64,000 nt of DNA from Macrobrachium rosenbergii (GCF_040412425.1 NC_089795.1:81742663-81806662), one strand, 5' to 3'. Positions 22,599-33,734 are shown, counted from the stretch's first letter. Notes: generated by a model from the letters alone, not told the origin. Numbers and translations are program-made.

Positions 22599-22987
22599 TT
22601 TTAGTTTTCTGCAAAAGAAAACTACTGTGCCGGCTTTGTCTGTCCGTCCGCACTTTTTCTGCCCGCCCTCAGATATTAAAAACCGCTGAGGCTAGAGGGC
22701 TGCAAAATGGTGTGTTGATCACCCACCCTCCAGTCATCAAACATAACAAATTGCAACCTTCTAGCCTCAGTAGTTTTTATTTATTTAAGGTTTAAGTTAA
22801 GCTTAATCGTGCTTCTGACAACAATATACGATAGGCTACCACCAGGCCCTGGTTAAAGTTTCATGGGCAGCGGATCATGCAGCATTATACCGAGAGCACC
22901 GAAAGATAGATCTGTTTTCGGTGTCCTTGATTATACGATGTAAAGAAAACTCGATTGCGCCGAAGAAACTTCGGCGCATTTTTTACT
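22599..22987 (+). mobile_element. FB foldback repeat, copy 5
   Basis: Complete: TTTTAGTTTTCTGCAAAAG start, CCGCTGAGGCTAGAGGGCTG arm with its complement ending TAGCCTCAGTAG, a partly decayed CACCGAAAGATAGATC/TTTTCGGTG hairpin, and the perfect terminal GCGCCGAAG/CTTCGGCGC stem followed by ATTTTTTAC. It shares GTGTGTTGATC and CCTCCAGTCATC with copy 10, marking a subfamily. Confidence 0.9.
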
Positions 22988-23038
22988 TATTTTCTTCAGT
23001 CCCGACACTACTTATAGCTACCATCAGAGGTTCACTAG

Positions 23039-23346
23039 TCTACAACGGAACTACACTCCTGTATATACAGTAGGTGAGTGCCAGTGGCCTGCAGGTTATG
23101 GTTACGTAAAAGGAAAAGCATCGCATTGCCGCAGCGTACTCTGAACGTTCAGGTATCTTCAGGCTATGATCTCCCGTCCAGCAGAAGGAAACGGCGATGC
23201 AAATCACTGGGACTCTCTCGGGAGCCGGAGGATATCCAATCCTGAACTGGGAAATTTCTTTATTAATTCTCACTATTATTCTTTTAATCTATAAATTTTT
23301 CCTATGCTCACCTATGGGTATAAATTAGAGTGTAGTTCCACTACAG
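23039..23346. mobile_element. MITE-like element, ~38-bp diverged TIRs
   Basis: The left end CTACAACGGAACTACACTCC..AGGTGAG and the minus-strand right end CTGTAGTGGAACTACACTC..ATAGGTGAG are inverted repeats over about 38 bp with mismatches. It is about 308 bp, with no ORF and no clear target duplication. Confidence 0.55.
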
Positions 23347-23413
23347 ACATGAGTTAATGACGTTGAACAAAAGATGGAACAGAGCAATAATTTTCACGTG
23401 TATTAGCATTCAG

Positions 23414-23414
<1 letters not shown>

Positions 23415-23489
<75 letters not shown>

Positions 23490-23499
23490 ATTTTACACG

Positions 23500-23535
<36 letters not shown>

Positions 23536-23557
23536 ACATGTGTGTATATAATATATA

Positions 23558-23616
<59 letters not shown>
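23415..23616. repeat. three (AT)n blocks with (GT)n
   Basis: (AT)n at 23415-23480, 23500-23522 and 23563-23615, with GTGTGTGT spacers. All YIYI frames here come from the repeat. Confidence 0.95.
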
Positions 23617-23617
<1 letters not shown>

Positions 23618-23639
23618 GTGTGCGTATGTTTTCTCATTT

Positions 23640-24760
23640 GTAGTATAACATGAACAATTTTCCCATTATGCTGTAACCATCAGCAAGTGAATATCGCTGA
23701 CCTTTACACCTCATAAAATGAATCAGTGTACAAAGAAGGAAGGACACATTACATGAAATATGAAACACAAGGCTCACTTATTAATAATAGCTTTTTTCTT
23801 CGAGTGTATATAATGTCAAAGGCAAATTAATTTCACGCCCGACCACATTCGTCGACATGGACTGTACATTTCCCACAAATGAAAGTCAGTCATTCCCGCG
23901 ATTTAATTCGCGCTTGTGATTGTCACTTTCATTAACATTTGATATGTTTCGCCGTTCGTGTGATGTTAGATAATCTGGTTCGTATTTCCATTTTCATTCA
24001 ATGGTATTAATTTATGTAAGTCGTTGTCTCTCTATTACACTTAAAGATTAGTGATATCTTGCATAGAATATGTGTGAAAGCGTGTTTATTTAAGAAAGAG
24101 TTCATGTTTTTATATGTCACGTATGTTACGTGTTTAGAGTGTGATTGTACAAAAGTACTCGAAAATGAAAAACTTGAAACCAATGACAGAAGGTATTTTT
24201 TTCTTAAGGATAACCAGTGTGGATTATGGACTCCTTATTGAACAGTTCTGTTAGAAGTTTGACAGTAAATTCAGAAACCTGTGAAGGCAAATGAGGAAGT
24301 TAAAGGAGTAGATGATATAAATAATGACCCCTTTAAAATAGTCTTGTTTCTCGCAGTTTCACTCCGGTCATCATGTGCATCTAATCATTAAATGCAGACT
24401 GTTCAATGGCCAGGTAAAGTACCTGTTTCCCAATTACTTTCTGAAACCACCCGCTTTAAATGGAGAGAGGGGTTTGCAAAACAAATCTTCATAACAAAAT
24501 AATTACTGTGGAAATTCTGTTACGTTCATTAGGGACCGCGAGATTTAATCATCTGGTCTCGGCAGACTAAGTCTAATCAGGAAATGCTGGCAAATCTGGG
24601 ATAACACCAACGCCCGCCTTAAAGCATTAATAATATTTTGCTTGATTGCTTGATCCCTCTCGTAGGCTATCTCACAAGAAGTGCACTAGATTGATGGAAA
24701 CTGTAGCTTGAACGAGATATAGGAAATAATTAGTTGATTATTTTATATGAAAAAGACAGT
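23640..24760. other. unique sequence, no gene seen
   Basis: A 60-codon plus frame at 24059-24241 has no motif and no clear splice context. No RNA gene seen. Confidence 0.5.
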
Positions 24761-24769
24761 ATCTCTAAA

Positions 24770-24890
24770 ACACTAATTTCCTCTTAGCAAGGTAATTTTC
24801 TCCTAAAAACTAATTTTCTCTTAAAAAATTAATTTTCTTGTTAAAAAAACTAATTTTCTCATAAAAAATAATTAGTTTTTAAGAGGGAAA
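24770..24890. repeat. short decayed ~22-bp tandem repeat
   Basis: ACTAATTTTCTCTTAAAAAA-like units repeat about five times. The last is inverted (AATTAGTTTTTAAGAGGG), so the end of the array can fold on itself. Confidence 0.75.
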
Positions 24891-25122
24891 ACTAAACAAG
24901 GGGAGAGAAATTACTTGGAACTAAGCGATGCATGATCAAGCTAGAGGGGAACGAATTATAAATAATCAGAAAAATAAGAGGAAAATTAAAGGCCACAAAA
25001 TCCTGAAGATGTTGCACTGAAAGTTGAAAATTGGAAACTAGATTAATCAGTCTTTTATTTGTTACGGTTCTTAATGGTCGCTTTTCCAGCAAGGCTTTTG
25101 TGAGCATATTCACTTTTGCCTC

Positions 25123-25535
25123 TGTTATATCAATACTTGAGAGAAATGCTATATCAATACTTGAGAGAAATGCTATATCAATTCTTGAGAGAAATGCTAT
25201 ATCAATTCTTGCTTATATCAAATGCTATATCAACTTGAGAGGAAAATGCTATGCTTTATATCAATGCTTGAGCTATATCGGTGCTTGAAATGCTATATCT
25301 ATATAACATATCGGTGCTTGGAGAAATGCTATATCAATTCTTGAGAGAAATGCTATATCAATACTTGAGAGAAATGCTATATCAATACTTGAGAGAAATG
25401 CTATATCAATACTTGAGAGAAATGCTATATCAATACTTGAGCTATATCAATTCTTGAGTAAATCAATATCTTTGAGAGAAATGCTATATCAATACTTGAG
25501 AGAAATGCTATATCAATACTTGAGAGAAATGCGTA
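25123..25535. repeat. 24-bp minisatellite, about 14-16 copies
   Basis: Unit TATATCAATACTTGAGAGAA followed by ATGC. Two internal patches (25210-25320 and 25440-25475) hold deleted or rearranged units. Because 24 is a multiple of three, the frame stays open and reads a repeated SILERNAI octapeptide. I regard this as incidental. Confidence 0.95.
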
Positions 25536-25539
25536 TGGA

Positions 25540-26525
25540 TAAGGAGAGAAAACACTATTGCTCTAATGTTAGTTGAAAGGAAAGTGATAGAAGTGCATAG
25601 ATAATGGAGAACTAGGCGTATGCTTTTGTTAGAACATGAGAGAAATTAGAGAGTAATGATATTCTACTTGTTTTAATGTGAGAGACGGTTGTGTACTTTA
25701 AGGTGATAATGTGAGAGAGAGAGAGAGAGAAGATGATTGTTTTTAAGACGGTTATGACATTGATTCAAGTATTCTGTAGTATATTTTCAGTTAAATATTT
25801 TTGTGATTCAGAATGCAGTTATGGCCGAAGGTTACGGAGGATTAGAGTAAGTGACAAACCAGTTAAGTCTCTTAGTAACTGGTGTTTACCAGAAGTTTTA
25901 AGATAGAGTAGATATTTTGAAAAAACCAAATAAACTGTAACGAATAAATATTTATATATGTTATTTATATCTGAAACCTAAAGCAGACCTCAGACGCCAT
26001 ACCAGTAAAAGAGAGAGAATGCTCGTGTTAATATAGTTACGGCGATCAAGTAAGACGTTAGACAGAGAAATATATTGTGCAATTAATCAGTGAAAATTGC
26101 GTAAAGTGAGAAATATTATAATATTAATTGTCCCTGAAACAATTTTTGGGATATAATTTGCCATTGGAAATTAGGCCTATAATTACTGATATACAAGGGT
26201 AGATCTATTACTAAAGGCAAAACTACAGGGTAGTGAGTTTATATTTTATTTAGTATCTATTCCGAAAAATGCACATGGAAGAGAGTCTGATATAATAAAG
26301 ATGGCTTTAGTTTGTATGTGAGATTTCAAATTTATATTTAAACTCTTTTAGAGACCTTGATTTTAATTTAATACTTTATCATTTTAATTTTCATGGTCGT
26401 GTACCCGTTTGGGAAAAAATCTTGTCTGCAAATGTGTATGTGTTTGTATGTTTGAGAAAGTATGTTTGTGTGTTTGTGAGAGAAGATAATATCTAGGGTT
26501 ACCTAGTTATAAAGCTGTTTTACGT
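25540..26525. other. AT-rich sequence, no gene seen
   Basis: A short GA tract lies at 25712-25730. The region is purine-rich on the plus strand but shows no frame or motif worth calling. Confidence 0.5.
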
Positions 26526-26900
26526 TGGGGGTAGTACCATCAGTGGACCTCACGCGGTGCACTGTAGGTGGTACTTAATTAAGGTTGTTTGCAGCGTCCC
26601 TTCTGCCCCTAGTTGCAGCCACTCCTTAGCTTTTTACTTTACTTCCATTCCCGCTTCCTTTCTTCAGTCTTGCTCTCCAACCTCTCTGATTATTACTTGT
26701 TAGTGTAGCTGTTGGATTTGATCCCAGTTTCACTTTTTAGATCCTTGTACTTCATTTTATTTATTTTCTGGGTCTCTCTTGTCTGTCATGCTGTCCAACC
26801 ACTCTAACTCCCTTTTCTCATCTTCTTTAGCTCTGAATGGCTGAAATTTCCCCGGTGCTTGACTGTTTAGTTTAAATTCCATGAATCCAATCTAATCCAG
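26526..26900 (+). mobile_element. SINE-like repeat 'S', copy 4 (diverged, expanded)
   Basis: GGACCTCACGCGGTGCACTG, TTGTTTGCAGCGTCCCTTCT and the 3' region CTCTGAATGGC..CCGGTGCTTG are recognisable. The middle is longer than in other copies because a TTCTTCAGTCTTGCTCTCCA-like segment appears to be partly duplicated (TGTCTGTCATGCTGTCCAAC). Confidence 0.65.
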
Positions 26901-27046
26901 TGTAATTCGCTTAGGGCTCGGCATCCATTTGCTTTGCGCTATTTTGGAGTTGTCGGTTGACAGAAATGTTCTATAACCACGTTCTGATTCTCTCATGTAA
27001 CCCATACTGTAATCAAACGGAAGAATATATAGAATAGACTAAAATA

Positions 27047-27343
27047 CAGAATTTAGGCAAAAGGCCAAGCGCTGGAACCTATGAGGTCATTCAGCGCTGA
27101 AACGGAAATTGACAGTTAGAAGGTTTGAAGCGTGTAACACGAGGAAAACCTTGCAGCTGCACTATGAATCAGTTGCTAGAGAGGGTGGAAAGTAAGATGG
27201 AAGAAAGAGAATATGAAAGGAAGTGCAGTAAAGGGAATGAAAGAGGCTGCACCTAGGGCCGAAGGGACGCTGCAAAGACCCTTAAGTAATGCCTACAGCG
27301 CATCACGTGAGGTGCACTGTCGGCACGACCCTCCTACGGGGGA
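27047..27343 (-). mobile_element. SINE-like repeat 'S', copy 5 (reverse)
   Basis: Near-complete reverse copy from AATTTAGGCAAAAGGCCAAG to GCACTGTCGGCACGACCCTC and CTACGGGGG. It lies about 150 bp downstream of copy 4 in opposite orientation. Confidence 0.88.
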
Positions 27344-27740
27344 AAAATATGTGATGGTATATTGTAAACTTGTCCAGTTTCCACCCTACACGAGAGACGT
27401 CTGACCTGCTACAATGTGTTCGGAATGGCGCGTGTCCTTTTACACTACCAATCACTGGGTTTGTCTGGGCTGTCATCGAGCCGGTCTATTTTTCACCTCA
27501 CTTCCATTCCCCTGCCTCTGTGTCTGGGTGACTGTGTCCTCTCTCCTTTCCAAATCATTTCCAATTTTCTCCCGCTTTCACCGTACAACTTGCCTTTCAT
27601 CGGCGATTCTCTTAAAGAGATGTGTCAGCATGCATTACTACCCTGCAACCATTTGTACTTTTATCTATTTGTTTTTTTATTTATTAATTCATTTATCTTA
27701 ATTTATCATTTATTCCTTTTCCAGGAAGTGGTCGCCTCTG
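27344..27740. other. pyrimidine-rich sequence, possibly upstream body of the LINE-type tail
   Basis: Two overlapping 95- and 116-codon plus frames exist but carry no motif. The T-rich TTTATTTATTAATTC stretch just before the (AAT)n tail unit also precedes copy 1 at 10.57-10.63 kb, so the element probably begins upstream of 27,650. Confidence 0.45.
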
Positions 27741-27743
27741 TCT

Positions 27744-27864
27744 GTATTTTCTGTTGCCTTCTGTAACTTCTTTCAAATGAACACCTTGTTCTTTGGAAGC
27801 CTGAAAATTTCAAGCTAATGGCTCTTGTGGGCTTGTTCAATATGAATAGGGGTTTATCTTCTGA

Positions 27865-27938
<74 letters not shown>
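27744..27938 (+). mobile_element. non-LTR-type 3' tail with (AAT)n end, copy 3
   Basis: GCCTTCTGTAACTTCTTTC, GAACACCTTGTTCTTTGGAA, GGGCTTGTTCAATATGAATA and a TTTATCTTCTGAGTAATAAT junction into about 24 AAT units. Best evidence, with copy 1, that the AAT array is part of the mobile unit. Confidence 0.82.
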
Positions 27939-27939
<1 letters not shown>

Positions 27940-28204
27940 TGAACGGGATCTTAGCTGTTAGACAGCCTTCAAGACGGATTGGGAAAAACGCATAAGAAAT
28001 GGAAATGAATGCAAAGAACGGAGCTGGTGACTAGAATTACTGCATAAATGAGGAAAATGCATGAATAAATTTAGTAGGAGAGGGTTTCACTAACCAAGGT
28101 TGCATCATGAAAGGAAAAATAAATACAATGAAAAGCTCCATTCTGAAGGAACATCAAATAATGAAGTATTAAAGAAGAACAGGAAGAGAGAAAAGGCGTC
28201 CCAA

Positions 28205-28497
28205 ACCCCGTAGGGGGTTAGTGCCGTCAGCTCGCTGTAGGCATTGCTTAAGGTTTTTTGCAGCGTGCCTTCGGCCCCTAGCTGCAACCCATTTCGTTTC
28301 TTTTACTGTACCTCCGTTCATATTATCTTTCTTCCATCTTAGTTTCCACTCTTTCCTAACAGTTGATTCATAGTGCAACTGCAAGGTTTTCCGCCTGTCA
28401 CACTTTTCAAAACTTCTTACTGTCAACTTCCGTTTCAGGGCTGAATGACCTAATAGGTCCCAGTGCTTGGCCTTTGGCCTATATTCTATATTCACTT
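28205..28497 (+). mobile_element. SINE-like repeat 'S', copy 6
   Basis: CCCCGTAGGGGGTTAGTGCC, CGCTGTAGGCATTGCTTAAG, GCAGCGTGCCTTCGGCCCCT, GCAACTGCAAGGTTTTCCGC and TGCTTGGCCTTTGGCCTATA, with tail ATTCTATATTCACTTC. With the 43.0 kb copy it defines the family ends. No internal polymerase III boxes are obvious. Confidence 0.88.
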
Positions 28498-28857
28498 CAA
28501 CCTCAATGGAAATATTAGTATAAATCCTTTTCTTTTCTTCCAAAGTGCTTCCAAACACGTTTTCAAGTTTTACATTACCAAGTGAGTTTCTTCATTACTA
28601 TTTTGAGTTACCTTTCTCTACGACAAATATGTTACGCCACAATACGAACTCGGTAAGGGGTTGTTGACTGTCATACCACCTTTCCCAGTTCTCTTAGAAT
28701 CTTTTGTGGGATTTCTTGCCATTTCTGGTGGCTTTCCAAGATTTATGACATCCGTCACAAATTTTTTGCTAAACTAGCTCAGTGCTTATAACTTTTCTCT
28801 TCCTATGACTTTCTTTAGCTATGACTGTTTTCCCTGTGTTTTAGCAGATTTGCGTTA

Positions 28858-29073
28858 CATCTAACCAAGACCAAGAGAGACAAGGTCTACCCAATTGGGC
28901 AGAGTCGCCTCCCACCTTGGGCAATTACGTAGGCGATCACGTATCTTAGAGGTATCTGCTCATTATGGCAATTCACCTGCTGACGCAATAAGGAGGTAGA
29001 CAAAGCTCCGCCCCCATGGTGGACTTGGGGGAAGTGAGCAGACCTTCTCTTTGTCTTTGGCCTTGCATCTAAC
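28858..29073. mobile_element. hAT-like MITE, 200 bp, 8-bp TSD CATCTAAC
   Basis: The exact 8-bp direct repeat CATCTAAC (28858-28865 and 29066-29073) flanks a 200-bp element. Its inverted ends are CAAGACCAAGAGAGACAAGG (left) and CAAGGCCAAAGACAAAGAGA (minus strand, right), alignable over about 25 bp with an indel. An 8-bp duplication is the hAT signature. The GC-rich interior has paired CCCAATTGGGC..CTTGGGCAA segments and no ORF. Confidence 0.82.
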
Positions 29074-29680
29074 TATGTAGTGGTTCCTCGATGAAATCTG
29101 TTCCCTCCCATGAACTCTTCGGTTTGGTCAGTGATCTCTTTATGAGCTTTACAAGACTTACATTCTTTCTGAGCCCTCGTAGTGAGTTCATTTTCACTCC
29201 CATTAGATTTCTTGCACGTTGTTTACACCGATCTGCTTCACAGTTTTGACAGGTTTTTGTAATTGACGGTTTTCCAAGCCCAGGCTCTTTCGTATTTTGA
29301 GGTTTTGAACGTTTAGTTCTTCGCGCTTGCCAGTATCAAACTTTAAAAACGTCACTAACGTATCTTTGGAAAAAACATTTCAAATTTAGAGAAGCCCTTC
29401 TTTATAAAATCGAAACGCTGTACAGCTGGTGCTTACAGTTCTCTGAGTAGATATTAGAGCACTCTTGCCTGGGTATATTCACCATGATAATAATAGTGGA
29501 GGAGGAGGAGGACCCAAAATTATCAAAGGCTTACATTGACAACAATATACTAGAGTGTAATCAAGATATTCCAGCAATATGTTGTCCACGCAATGTCACT
29601 GACAATCAGTATAACTGAGTAAGAGGGCCTCTCTTGATCATTATTGGGGGATTCAAAGCAGGAGCGTTATCGAGAATTTG

Positions 29681-29683
<3 letters not shown>
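29074..29683. other. unique sequence, no gene seen
   Basis: A short (GGA)n patch lies at 29499-29512. No coding signal. Confidence 0.45.

Positions 29684-29747
<64 letters not shown>
29684..29747. repeat. (CT)n microsatellite
   Basis: About 32 CT units. On the minus strand it adds an RERERE run to a chance frame. Confidence 0.97.
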
Positions 29748-29751
<4 letters not shown>

Positions 29752-29959
29752 TAAATCTGAAGTAGGAAAGTTGAGTTAGAATTAGGAAGGCACTGCGTGA
29801 AAATAAAGTGCAATAGAAGATTAATGGTAAATTGCAACATTTCATTGTGTAACTTGACCTCTTTGAGGCTTCTGCAACAGACTTCCTATCACCACCGCCT
29901 CCAACACAGTGAAACGCAAAGGGCCTGTGTGAAAGTTTGCCAGTCATGTCTCTCTTCTG

Positions 29960-31365
29960 GTTCATCTTCCACAAACCTCCATTCATCTCCAGCTTCCCAT
30001 CTCTAGTTCTCCCCGCTAATGTCAGGGTCTTCCAACTTACATGGTGCCCATTGGATCCCAACTGTCATTATATGGTACTATTCTTTCCCTCATGGTTATC
30101 GCATCTACGTATGGAACTTACGATTTGGTATCATTTCGAAAATTACCCCGTCCTCTTGAATCGTGATGATTCTTCTTAAAGCTGTATTCTCAAGTCGACA
30201 GACTCTTATAGATAATATTTCGTTGACATGCCATGATTCACGTCCGTATAGAAAACCAGATCGTAGTAGACTAATGTATAAACTTTCGTATGCGCAGTTT
30301 CAGTCTGTTTCATTCCCACAACATGTTCAGCCTGCCGGTTTTTGGCGGGTTGGGGTATTTCACTTTATTCCATAACAAGAGAACTTGTAATGGATATCAT
30401 AGTTCTATATGTTTAAAGGATTCGGCCTCATTATTCCTTTCTCCTTGTAGTGTTATTTCATTCCTTTGTGCATATTCTGTCATTATTTCTGTTTTTATTT
30501 ATTAAAAAAGGTTTTTAGATCGTGTATTTTACTGCTTAGGACAGCAAAATCGGTGTGTCTTAAGTCTGTCAAGTTTCTGTCATTACTCTCACTACTTTTA
30601 CTAATATAGAATTCATAAGAAGGATAAACAGTTAAGGTGGCAAAACATTACCATATAGCATTCCGTTATTTACTTCAAATCCACTTGACAAGACCCCATC
30701 AACTTTAACTTTGCATCTAATTCGTTCTTGGATAGTTTCAGTTAACGTTTGATATTTAACCGGAATACCATAGTGACGCAAGACCTTCCATAAATTTGAT
30801 GTATGGCTTTGTCAAATATCTTCTCTTAATCAACAAAAGCCATCAGGACGGAAGTTTTTGGATTCCACACACTGCTGTACAGCGCGTCTTAACTCAAATA
30901 TTTGATCAGTGTACCCATGTCTTTTTTAAAACTGTCTTGGTCGTATCTAAGTAACTTATCAACTTCTTTCTCCAGCCCATTAAGAATATACGTATAGAAT
31001 ATCTTAATAAAAAAACTACGTAATTACAATCCCTCTGTATCTACCACCTTCAGTCTGGTCACTTTTCGTATGGACTTTTGCTTTGACTTCTAAGTCACAA
31101 TCATCAGTCTTTGTTTCTCCTTTCCGTATTCTGCGAAACATTCTAGTTAACAAAAGAAGTGTGATTTAATTTTCATTTGTAATCATCTCTGCGGCGATTC
31201 CATCAAAGCCCGGTGCTTTCCATCTCCAAGTATCTTTATTATTATTTCCACTTTAGAAACGTGGATTAATTCATTAGTCCATTCCTAGCAAAGTAATGTT
31301 TCTCTTCCTATAAATTCCCTGGCCTCCCTAAAACTAATGTACCACTTCGATGCAAAATTTATGTT
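29960..31365 (-). pseudogene. non-LTR retrotransposon reverse transcriptase fossil A
   Basis: On the minus strand, in RT order: WKAPGFDGIAAEM (about 31,186-31,222; the K-A-P-G-x-D-G motif), YRGIVIT (about 31,025), QIFELRRAVQQCVES (about 30,880) and AFVD-stop-EKIFDKA (about 30,810; the FxDxxKAFD motif). A VRQG-like region and HTDFAVLSSKIHDLK (about 30,510-30,555, at the YADD position with the catalytic Asp pair spoiled) come next. NEAESFKH at about 30,405, then a degenerate GRP-type C-terminus near 30,020, follow. Frames shift several times and stops are frequent: an inactive LINE remnant, 5' end not recognised. Confidence 0.78.
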
Positions 31366-31399
31366 ACTTGCAAACTATTCTGTTTTGTTGGAATGAGAA

Positions 31400-32050
31400 A
31401 ATAAATAAGAAAAACTTAGGGTAAGGTGCAAACCTGTCAGTTGTTTTCTCCTTTGAAATATGTAGCATATGTTTAGTATTTATGGTGGAACTTTAGTTGT
31501 ACGCGTTGCTACAGCATGAATAATTCTTCATTGCTGTGAAAATAAAAATGTGTAGTTTAGACCATAGTTTTTATTCATTGCTATTGTAATGCATGGAATT
31601 ATAGAAAGGTCCCAAATTTTTTTTTTTTCACTAGCTTCATTACGCTGAACTTTTCACTTCAGTGAGTATTTCAAAGGTCTAAAGCATTATCAATTATGCG
31701 TGTAAAAATCTGAATAAAACCTACCAACAACATTAGCTGAAACTGTGCCGACTTGAATTAACATCAAATGTGAAAAAATTATGTGAAAACTTTGCTCCTT
31801 GCATTTATCTATAACAATGTTTTCAGTTATCATTCGTAATTAACTGTTTTGAATGTAATCAAAACAACCGAATATTCGTTACATCAAATATCCAATGAGG
31901 TGTAAAAATAAATCTAGTTTTAATTCACCGAAAGTTGAACATCCTTTCTGATATATCACATTGTGGTCAAGATCAAATCAGATTTATTAGTAACAATTGC
32001 ACGAACAATCTATCTCTCACAAGTTGATATCTTGTCGGTTCCGAAAGGTG
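31400..32050. other. AT-rich sequence, possible 3' UTR at its right end
   Basis: No coding signal. TTTATT at 31983-31988 gives AATAAA on the minus strand, about 85 bp beyond the stop of the candidate exon at 32,073. Confidence 0.4.
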
Positions 32051-32072
32051 AATGCATTCACATATTCCCGAA

Positions 32073-32238
32073 TTAACTCGAACCTCCTCCATTTCCGCTG
32101 CTGTAACCACCAGCTCCAGCTGCAATAGTAATCAAGTGCATCCCACCTATCGGCACGGAGCTCTTGTTAACGGTCATCTTCAGTTCTCTGTGTATCGTCG
32201 CCAGATTACTGAATTTGATATTATCCTCTGAAGTACGG
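32073..32238 (-). CDS. candidate 3'-terminal coding exon, product unrecognised
   Basis: On the minus strand, CTAAC (32256-32260, branch-point-like), a TTTACTTCACAG acceptor and then a 166-nt open segment lead to a TAA at 32073-32075. It encodes 54 residues after a phase-2 junction, including NIKFSNLATIHRELKMTVNK, VPIGGMHLITIAAGAGG and a Gly/Ser-rich end (YSSGNGGGSS). The segment is richer in G+C than its flanks, and AATAAA lies about 85 bp downstream. I do not recognise the family and found no upstream exon. The opposite strand is also open for 59 codons (32052-32231), so chance remains a real alternative. Confidence 0.33.
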
Positions 32239-32259
32239 CTGTGAAGTAAATTTATGTTA

Positions 32260-33338
32260 GCTTGATTTTCAAACAGGGAATTTACAGTATTATAAAATAT
32301 ACTGTTTATGTTATCTTACTTTTAAACAGGAACTTTACAATATCTACAAATATAATTATTACCAATATTTTTAAAAATATATTGACTCCGTCTTTCCCCA
32401 TAACTTGAGACGCGCTTCTGTTTGTTACTGATCTAACGGTACCTTGATAAGGGCGACTGGTCAGAGAGCCCAGTGAATTTAATATGACGAGGAATTTCGA
32501 GTTATGTCCAGCATTCTGTTAAATGAATCATAGTCAAGGGAATGTTGCATCGTCTTGAGCAATTTGTTAGTTTTTATAGGGACTTCCTCACAAGAAATCC
32601 ACCATTAACTGTGGCAAATCTAACTGACATGACTGACTAAATATTCTCCGTTTTTAGTAAGAAAGCTTCCCATGAACGGTCATTACAGATGACATGAGTT
32701 ATTTTCAATTTGTTTTTATATGATGATCAAACGTTTCGTTCTTCGAAGCATGATCCTGTGTTTATCTATGTATATTTGCATGACAACCCTTCTTTGTGTA
32801 AATTGGTACTCTTTGCCAAGAAAGTGACAATGGCGCAGAGGACAGATAACCATAAATTTCCGCAACAAAAACAAGCACTGATCAAACAACAAAGATATGA
32901 GAGAAAAGAAGGAAATGATAAAAAAAAAAGCAGACTAGTAAATACGAAGACAAAGTTAAAGCAGAAGGAACGAATAGACTGGGCTCTCATCCGTGAGATG
33001 TTACCTGTCGTATTTACCATAAGGAAATATATCCTTCTGTCTACGTTCTCAGGTAATGATTTATAAACAGAAAAGCAGACATCAAACGGGCGGTTTTTAC
33101 CGTCTCCTTTGACAGAAGGGTGTTTTCGTTTTCCGTTCTTGTTCGTGATGTTCCCGGGACCTCGTTGTTGAAAACTGTTCGTGTTATCTTTGCTAACGAG
33201 GCTGGAAGGAAGTTATGAATTTCCCCTGTGTTCGTCTGTCACTCTGTTCCCAAGCCATCTCCAGAAGATGGGTGTCCGTGAAGTTTTGTGGATTTAGAAA
33301 TATATCCGGAATTTTATTTTATTTTTTCTTTTTGTGCG
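32260..33338. other. unique sequence, no confirmed exon
   Basis: If the 32 kb exon is real, this would be its upstream intron. A 118-codon plus frame (32710-33066) is Lys/Gln-rich around a poly-A stretch and shows no motif. Confidence 0.45.
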
Positions 33339-33339
33339 T

Positions 33340-33732
33340 GTTTTCTGAAAAGAAAACTATTGTGCCGGCTTTGTCTTTCCGTCCGCACTTTTTCAGTACT
33401 ACTTTTTCTGTCCGCCTTCAGATCTTAAAAACTACTGAGGCTAGGGGGCTGCAATTTGGTATGTTAACCATCGACCCTCCAATCATCAAAGATACCAAAT
33501 TGCAGCCCTTTAGCCTTAGCAGTTTTTATTTTATTTAAGGTTAAAATTAGCCATACTCGTGCTTCTGGCAACTATATAGACCAGGCCACCACCGGGCCGT
33601 GGTTAAAGTTTCATGGGCCGCGGCTCATATAGAATTATACCGAGAACACCGAAAGATAGATCTACTTTCGGTGGCCTTGATTATACGACGTACAGAAAAC
33701 TCGATTGCGCCGAAGAAACTTCGGCGCTTTTT
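33340..33732 (+). mobile_element. FB foldback repeat, copy 6
   Basis: GTTTTCTGAAAAGAAAACTA start, arms CTACTGAGGCTAGGGGGCTG and its partner with CCTTAGCAG (mismatched, not compensated), the ACCGAAAGATAGATCT/CTTTCGGTGG hairpin, and a perfect GCGCCGAAG/CTTCGGCGC terminal stem followed by TTTTT. Confidence 0.9.
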
Positions 33733-33734
33733 GA

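Noticed and set aside
22945..22987. Bacterial-type intrinsic terminator (GC stem + T run)
   Set aside because: It is the conserved 3' end of the FB repeat, found in many copies. A transcription-termination role is untested.
29606..30061. 151-codon minus-strand protein
   Set aside because: Made of the decayed RT fossil C-terminus plus a (GA)n-coded RERERE run; not an intact gene.
32052..32231. Plus-strand 59-codon frame over the candidate exon
   Set aside because: Serine-rich antisense of the better-supported minus frame. It lacks a splice or polyA context, but it keeps confidence in the minus exon low.
32710..33066. 118-codon Lys/Gln-rich frame
   Set aside because: No motif, crosses a poly-A stretch, and frames of this length are expected by chance in a window this size.
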